The translations under genes and the position numbers were made by a program. A stretch of 18,030 bases of DNA from an uncultured bacterium (GTDB taxonomy: Bacteria; Actinomycetota; Coriobacteriia; Coriobacteriales; Coriobacteriaceae): positions 1 to 18,030 of the forward strand of contig CAJMSV010000030.1 in the NCBI GenBank assembly GCA_905216175.1, in the 5' to 3' direction. Every line of letters begins with the position of its first letter. Within the stretch, counting starts at the first letter, position 1. This document shows positions 13,623 to 18,030 of this stretch, piece by piece. The notes below the pieces were generated by a model. The model ran no database searches, was not told where the DNA came from, and was given only the letters and a program-made list of their open reading frames with translations.

Positions 13623-14699
13623 ATGGCATTCGATCCCATTCAAGAGGATTGCCATCGCCTCGTTCTTGAGGCCTTGCGCCGCGACAATATCCCGCTCACC
13701 GACGGTGCCGCCGTAGAGCGTCTGATGGAACAATTCACCCGCAACCCCGCACCGCTCATCGTGCACGACCGCGACCGCGCCGGGCACCTCATTGCCAAGG
13801 TGGTCGAGGCTGTCGACTACCGCATTCCCTTTATCCCTGACGATACCCAGGCAGAGCAAGAAGAGACTGCTGCCGAGAACATGCTCCGCGAGGCGGCCGC
13901 ACTCGATCCGGCCAACTGGGACGCTCAGCGCATGCTGACGGCACTCACCGCCGAATCCAACGAGGAATACGTACAGTACCTGGTGTCCAAGTGCGACGAG
14001 GTCGAGCACGACCTAGCGCTCAAAATCGCCTCGGCGCAGGACCCCTACGAGCGTGAGGCCGCAGGCGACCTTACGCGCCGCCCCTATCTGCGCTGGCTTG
14101 CCGCCTTGGCATCGCGCGCCCTCATTAGCGGCCGCTACCGCATGTCGCTCGAAGCCGCAAATCGCAGCTTGGACTTTGCGCCCAACGACCCCGCTGGTGT
14201 CCGCCACACCGCGATGCTCGCCATGGCAAAACTCGAATACCCCGCCGAGGAGCTCAAGCGCTTTCGCTCTGCCCACTCCGTGCCGTACCTCGCGAATACC
14301 CCGCTGCGCCGCCGTCCCAAGGATGCAGAGCGCGACTTGGACCCGTGGACGCTCATCGCGCTGATGAGCGCTGCCTGGCGCGAGCTGGACTACGAGGGCG
14401 CCGAGCACTACCTGCGTATCCTTGTGCGCTCGTGTCCGCACGCAGCCGAGGCACTCTACTTCCAAACCGAGTTTCCCGATGGCGTCTATGCCCGCGTCAA
14501 TGTGCGTGTGGGCTCCACCGACGAGCTTGTCCTTGCGTTGTCCGAGGCGACGCCGGTACTGCAGGAGGGCCTGGGCGCCCCCGACAACGCCAGCTTTGCT
14601 GCCTGGGTCGCCACCAACGATATCGTGCGTTCCCAGATCGACGAGCGCATCCTGCGGGCGGCCGAGCAGGGCTTGCCGTTTAAGGGAGGAGACCTCTAA
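13623..14699 (+). CDS. Helical-repeat (TPR/ST7-like) protein, first of a tandem pair
   Basis: The product is 358 residues, cytoplasmic and without a signal peptide or membrane segment. AAAGGAGG lies four bases before the ATG at 13623; the in-frame TTG at 13593 is less likely. The region RRPYLRWLAALASRAL, then GRYRMSLEAANRSLDFAPNDPAGVRHTAMLAMAKLE (about 155-205), resembles the ST7/TPR pattern in which RPYMR, a helix pair and LNPNDNQGVR occur in order. An earlier LREAAALDPANWDAQRML (about 90-107) is another TPR-like helix. The function is unknown; TPR arrays usually bind proteins. Its stop overlaps the ATG of the next gene by one base (TAATG), implying translational coupling, and the next protein has the same layout. 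Confidence 0.75.
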   Translation: MAFDPIQEDCHRLVLEALRRDNIPLTDGAAVERLMEQFTRNPAPLIVHDRDRAGHLIAKVVEAVDYRIPFIPDDTQAEQEETAAENMLREAAALDPANWDAQRMLTALTAESNEEYVQYLVSKCDEVEHDLALKIASAQDPYEREAAGDLTRRPYLRWLAALASRALISGRYRMSLEAANRSLDFAPNDPAGVRHTAMLAMAKLEYPAEELKRFRSAHSVPYLANTPLRRRPKDAERDLDPWTLIALMSAAWRELDYEGAEHYLRILVRSCPHAAEALYFQTEFPDGVYARVNVRVGSTDELVLALSEATPVLQEGLGAPDNASFAAWVATNDIVRSQIDERILRAAEQGLPFKGGDL

Positions 14700-15742
14700 T
14701 GGATCCGAGCGTCTACATCCCCGCCTACCTGGAGCGCGCCTACGTTGCGTCGCACCCCGAACTCACCGATGCAGCACGCGAGCTTGTCCATAACGACATT
14801 AGCGCGAATCCCCAAAAGTATGCGCAGTCCGAGCATGCCCAGGCGCTGCTGTCCTACGCCGGTGTTCATCGCCACCTGCTCGACGAGCTCCATCGCATCG
14901 AGGACATGGGCAGCGACGAGGAGTTCGAGCAGACGCGCAATCGCCTGTTCGACGACATGCGCGATGAGCTGCTCAAGATCGTCCGCATCGATGCGTATGT
15001 CCTCGATGCCCAGCTGCTCGCCATCATTTTGGCGGACACGCCCGTTGATGCCTGCCTGGGCGACCTGCTGAAGCTCGAAGCGACCACGGCCGATTACCTG
15101 CAGCAAAGCGTGCCCGGGTTCGATATGGAGGCCCCACACTACTGGGCCAACAAGGATATGACGGACGGCGTGACGGCAGCCGATCTCACCGTAAGCGAGC
15201 CGGCTCTTATCGGGTGGCTCCACACGCTCGAGGCCATCTCGCAGCTGTGCATGGCGAGCGCCCGCTACCGTGCTGCCGCCAACTATTCTCGCCGTGTTCT
15301 TAAGGCGGAAGGCTATCCCACCCGAGCTGCCGGCACCGTGCTACTCGCCCTCGCTCGCCTGGAAGACCAGGACGGCTTTTTCGCCCTAGCGCACCAGCTC
15401 GAGGAACAGGTGGGAGCCGATGCACTCGAGAACTCTCCTTGGTACCTGCTCGCCCGCACAATCCTATTGTTCAAAACGAACAAGATGCGTCCGGCGGTGC
15501 GTGCGCTGCGTGAGTTCGCTAACCGCTGCGAGGGCGGCGCATTCTTCTTGCTGAACCCCATGTACCAGACGCCGTACCTTCCCTGCCGGCCCGAGCCGCG
15601 CGATCCCTGGGATCTTTCGCATCAGGCCGTTTGGGAAGCGGACGGTATTATCTCGGACACTCCCGACTTTGCTCCCTGGGCCAATGCCTGCGAAGACGTT
15701 TCGCAGCTTGCCCAGGAGTTTGCGCGCCGCTACGGCTTTTAA
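14699..15742 (+). CDS. Helical-repeat (TPR-like) protein, second of the tandem pair
   Basis: The product is 347 residues, without signal peptide or membrane segment. It starts within the stop codon of the preceding gene, and GGGAGGAG upstream serves as its ribosome binding site. It parallels its neighbour in order: LLKIVRIDAYVLDAQLLAIIL matches LREAAALDPANWDAQRMLTAL, and PALIGWLHTLEAISQLCMASARYRAAANYSRRVL followed by RAAGTVLLALARLED matches the RPYLRWL...GRYRMSLEAANRSL...HTAMLAMAKLE stretch. The two are therefore probably diverged paralogues, though the second has lost the NPND-like loop. Function unknown. MurT-GatD follows after 45 bp with no terminator, so all three genes are likely cotranscribed. 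Confidence 0.75.
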   Translation: MDPSVYIPAYLERAYVASHPELTDAARELVHNDISANPQKYAQSEHAQALLSYAGVHRHLLDELHRIEDMGSDEEFEQTRNRLFDDMRDELLKIVRIDAYVLDAQLLAIILADTPVDACLGDLLKLEATTADYLQQSVPGFDMEAPHYWANKDMTDGVTAADLTVSEPALIGWLHTLEAISQLCMASARYRAAANYSRRVLKAEGYPTRAAGTVLLALARLEDQDGFFALAHQLEEQVGADALENSPWYLLARTILLFKTNKMRPAVRALREFANRCEGGAFFLLNPMYQTPYLPCRPEPRDPWDLSHQAVWEADGIISDTPDFAPWANACEDVSQLAQEFARRYGF

Positions 15743-15787
15743 CGGCGCAAACGCCACGACCATGTCATTCACGTTAGGAACGGCTTC

Positions 15788-17965
15788 ATGAATCTCCGCT
15801 CATCTCTTGCCTGCACCTCGAGCGATATCGCCCGCTGGGGGCTGCGCTCCGTCCTTAAGCGCCAGGGCGGCGTACTCCCCGGCCGCATCGCCATGAAGAT
15901 CGACCCCGAGCTGCTGAGCGACCTCGCCGGCCTTGTCGACCGCAGCGTGGTGATCACCGGTACTAATGGCAAGACCACCACCTCCAACCTCATCGCCGAC
16001 GCCGTTGCCGCCAGCGGCGCCACCGTGGTGTGCAACCGCGCCGGCAACAACATGGAGCCGGGCGTGGTGGGCGCACTGCTCGAGGCCCGCGGCGGCCTTA
16101 AACACACCAGCAGCGGCAAGCGCTTGGGCGTTTTTGAGTGCGACGAGCTCTACACCGTGCGCGTCCTGCCCAAGCTCAAGCCGACGTACTTTGTGCTGCT
16201 CAACCTGTTCCGCGACCAGCTGGATCGCTATGGCGAAATCGATCACACCCAGGAGGTCATCGCCCACGCGTTGGAACTATCGCCGGCAACGACGCTCATC
16301 TACAACGCCGACGACCCGCTGTGCGCCTCGATTGCCGCGCGCGTTCCCAATGCGAGTATTGCCTTTGGCATCGACGGCGCCACCGACACCGAGTCCGACC
16401 GTATTAGCGACTCGCGCTTTTGCTCGCAGTGCAACGCCCCGTTGGAGTACGACTATGTGCAGTATGGTCAACTCGGCGCCTACCATTGCCCCTCGTGCGG
16501 TTGGGCACGCCCCGCACTGGTCCGCCGTGTGACGGGCGTGGAGCTCGGCTGCGACGGCTACGGCTTTGACCTGGTCTTTGGATCTGCGCCCGACGCGGCT
16601 GCCGCACACATCGCCACACGCTACAACGGCCTGTACATGGTCTACAACGTTGCCGCCGCCTTCTTTGCCGCGCACGAGTTGGGCGTGGATACGGCGTTTC
16701 TGCAGCCCACGCTCGATGCCTATGTGCCCGCCGGTGGTCGTATGGGGCGCTGGGATATCGCCGGCCGCACCGTCGAGGCCACCCTGGCTAAGAATCCCGT
16801 AGGCTTCGCTCGCCAACTCCAGTCCATCAAGCCGGCCGGCGGCAGACTCTGCGCATTCATCCTCAACGACAACGACGCCGACGGACACGATGTATCGTGG
16901 ATCTACGACGTCGACTTTGAGCGCATCGCCGACACGCCGGGTCTTGTCGCCTTTGCCGGAGGCACGCGCGCGCACGACATGCAGGTGCGCCTCAAGTACG
17001 CCGGCATCGATGCCGCGATTATCTCGGACGTCGCGCAGGCAATTGGCGCCGTAGCAGACGAGGCCGCCGATGACACCTTCTACGCCGTCGCCAACTACAC
17101 GGCCTTCCCGCCGCTGGTCAAGGAACTCGACGGACTGAAGGGCGCCACTGCCGACGCTGTTGCTGCCCGCGCCATAGCCCGTGCCGACGGCAGCGCTCTT
17201 CCTGTCGGCATCGCGCCAGTCGAGCTTTCGCGCCCGCTGCGCATCGTCTACCTGTATCCCGATGCCCTTAACCTCTACGGCGACGGCGGCAACGGCATCG
17301 CCCTCGAGCGCCGCTGCGCCTGGCGTGGCATTCCCGTGCGCGTGGACGAGGTCCGTATGGTCGAATCACTCGATCTCACCGATGCCGATATCGTCATGAT
17401 GGGTGGCGGCTCCGACCGCGACCAGCTAGCCGTGGCACACGAGCTGCTCGCCCAAAAAGACAAGGTCGCGACCTATGTTGAGGATGGCGGCTCGCTGCTT
17501 GCCATCTGTGGCAGCTATCAGCTGCTCGGCCGTTCGTACTATATGGGTGAGAATCGCATTGAGGGTCTGGGGGTCATTGCCGCCGAAACCGTACGCGGCT
17601 CCGACCGCCTGATCGGCAACGTAGCCGTCAAAACCGACCTGGCACCCGAGCCCTTTGTGGGATTCGAGAACCATGGCGGCCGCACGCTTTTGGACGCCGA
17701 TGCCACGCCGCTCGGAACGTCCGTCGTCACGGGCACCGGCAACAACGGCGATGATGGTCTTGAGGGCCTCATCTACAAGGGCGTCATCGGCACGTACCTG
17801 CACGGACCGGCACTGCCCAAGAACCCCGAACTCGCCGACTGGCTGATCGCGCACGCCCTCGAGCGGCGTGGCGATGCACAGGCCGCCGCCCTGCTGCCGC
17901 TCAAGCCCCTCGACGACGCCTACGAGCACGCCGCCCACGACGCCGCCATGAAGCTCCTCCCCTAG
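15788..17965 (+). CDS. murT-gatD: Fused lipid II isoglutaminyl synthase (MurT ligase + GatD glutaminase)
   Basis: The product is 725 residues. The MurT half has a P-loop TGTNGKTT (57-64), FECDELYT (117-123), an inserted zinc ribbon with Cys212/Cys215 and Cys234/Cys237, and the C-terminal ligase motif DNDADGHDVSWIYDVDFE (361-378), whose aspartate is needed in homologues. After a linker (about 440-480), the GatD half carries IYLYPDALNLYGDGGN-like residues (487-502), the nucleophile Cys574 in AICGSYQLLG and His672 in GTYLHGPALPKNP. Together they amidate D-Glu of lipid II to D-isoglutamine using glutamine and ATP, at the inner face of the membrane. In most bacteria these are two adjacent genes; here the frame is continuous. 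The ATG at 15788 has AGGAA upstream. It sits last in a cluster with two helical-repeat proteins. Confidence 0.93.
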   Translation: MNLRSSLACTSSDIARWGLRSVLKRQGGVLPGRIAMKIDPELLSDLAGLVDRSVVITGTNGKTTTSNLIADAVAASGATVVCNRAGNNMEPGVVGALLEARGGLKHTSSGKRLGVFECDELYTVRVLPKLKPTYFVLLNLFRDQLDRYGEIDHTQEVIAHALELSPATTLIYNADDPLCASIAARVPNASIAFGIDGATDTESDRISDSRFCSQCNAPLEYDYVQYGQLGAYHCPSCGWARPALVRRVTGVELGCDGYGFDLVFGSAPDAAAAHIATRYNGLYMVYNVAAAFFAAHELGVDTAFLQPTLDAYVPAGGRMGRWDIAGRTVEATLAKNPVGFARQLQSIKPAGGRLCAFILNDNDADGHDVSWIYDVDFERIADTPGLVAFAGGTRAHDMQVRLKYAGIDAAIISDVAQAIGAVADEAADDTFYAVANYTAFPPLVKELDGLKGATADAVAARAIARADGSALPVGIAPVELSRPLRIVYLYPDALNLYGDGGNGIALERRCAWRGIPVRVDEVRMVESLDLTDADIVMMGGGSDRDQLAVAHELLAQKDKVATYVEDGGSLLAICGSYQLLGRSYYMGENRIEGLGVIAAETVRGSDRLIGNVAVKTDLAPEPFVGFENHGGRTLLDADATPLGTSVVTGTGNNGDDGLEGLIYKGVIGTYLHGPALPKNPELADWLIAHALERRGDAQAAALLPLKPLDDAYEHAAHDAAMKLLP

Positions 17966-17977
17966 CGCCTCACCACC

Positions 17978-17995
17978 ACAAAGGGGACAGGCACC
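17978..17995 (+). repeat. Short REP-like sequence after murT-gatD
   Basis: ACAAAGGGGACAGGCACC shares CAAAGGGG-N-CAGG with the minus strand at 10649-10665, and GGGACAGG with the hairpin at 8172-8202. Similar GGGGACAGGCACC words occur in REP-type intergenic repeats of other bacteria. The final 65 bases of the window hold no complete gene, and no clear terminator was found. Confidence 0.45.
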
Positions 17996-18030
17996 TATGT
18001 GGAGGTTGTTGAGTTTGCGGACGGAGTGTG

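Noticed and set aside
16277..16975. Minus-strand frame inside murT-gatD
   Set aside because: It is antisense to the MurT domain, including its zinc ribbon; no independent evidence.

Overview
The window is high-GC, densely coded bacterial DNA with about fourteen genes. It looks like an anaerobic, saccharolytic gut actinobacterium of the class Coriobacteriia, most like Collinsella. That placement is an inference from base composition, strong AGGAGG-type ribosome binding sites, a ferredoxin-rich protein, fermentative dehydrogenases, a maltose-6'-phosphate type PTS/GH4 pair and a fused MurT-GatD protein. No rRNA, tRNA, CRISPR array, transposase or prophage gene was seen.

Left part (1-2649). The C-terminus of an L-asparaginase-like protein enters from the left edge. 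A gene-free stretch of about 320 bp follows, bounded by two imperfect inverted copies of a 40-45 bp sequence. Next is a divergent pair: a small XRE regulator (-) and a 129-aa protein (+) that resembles only the tail of a Cof-type HAD phosphatase. They share a perfect 24-bp palindrome containing both candidate -10 elements. Facing them are a DUF1648-like membrane protein and the P-loop NTPase YchF, probably one transcript.

Central catabolic module (2777-8090). On the minus strand lie an alpha-glucoside PTS EIICB and a GH4 6-phospho-alpha-glucosidase. Divergent from them are a zinc alcohol/polyol dehydrogenase and a GntR/UTRA regulator. The divergent promoter region carries three TTGTCTA-type operator-like sites; one overlaps a good -35/-10 promoter and another lies just upstream of an extended -10. 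The simplest reading is an autoregulated regulon for an alpha-glucoside. The dehydrogenase suggests the aglycone may be a polyol, as in maltitol or isomalt-type sugars.

Redox genes (8222-13122). A multi-cluster 4Fe-4S protein (-) and a D-2-hydroxyacid dehydrogenase (+) are divergent. Then on the minus strand come an iron-containing alcohol dehydrogenase and glycerol dehydrogenase, separated by a strong terminator-like hairpin that leaves almost no room for a separate promoter. A gene-free stretch of about 500 bp (13123-13622) follows, with inverted repeats and what looks like a dispersed-repeat or decayed segment.

Right part (13623-17965). A three-gene plus-strand cluster encodes two related helical-repeat (TPR/ST7-like) proteins overlapping by one base, then a 725-aa MurT-GatD fusion. 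MurT and GatD together amidate the D-glutamate of lipid II and are usually two separate proteins. The window ends in a short REP-like sequence related to ones near 8.2 and 10.65 kb.
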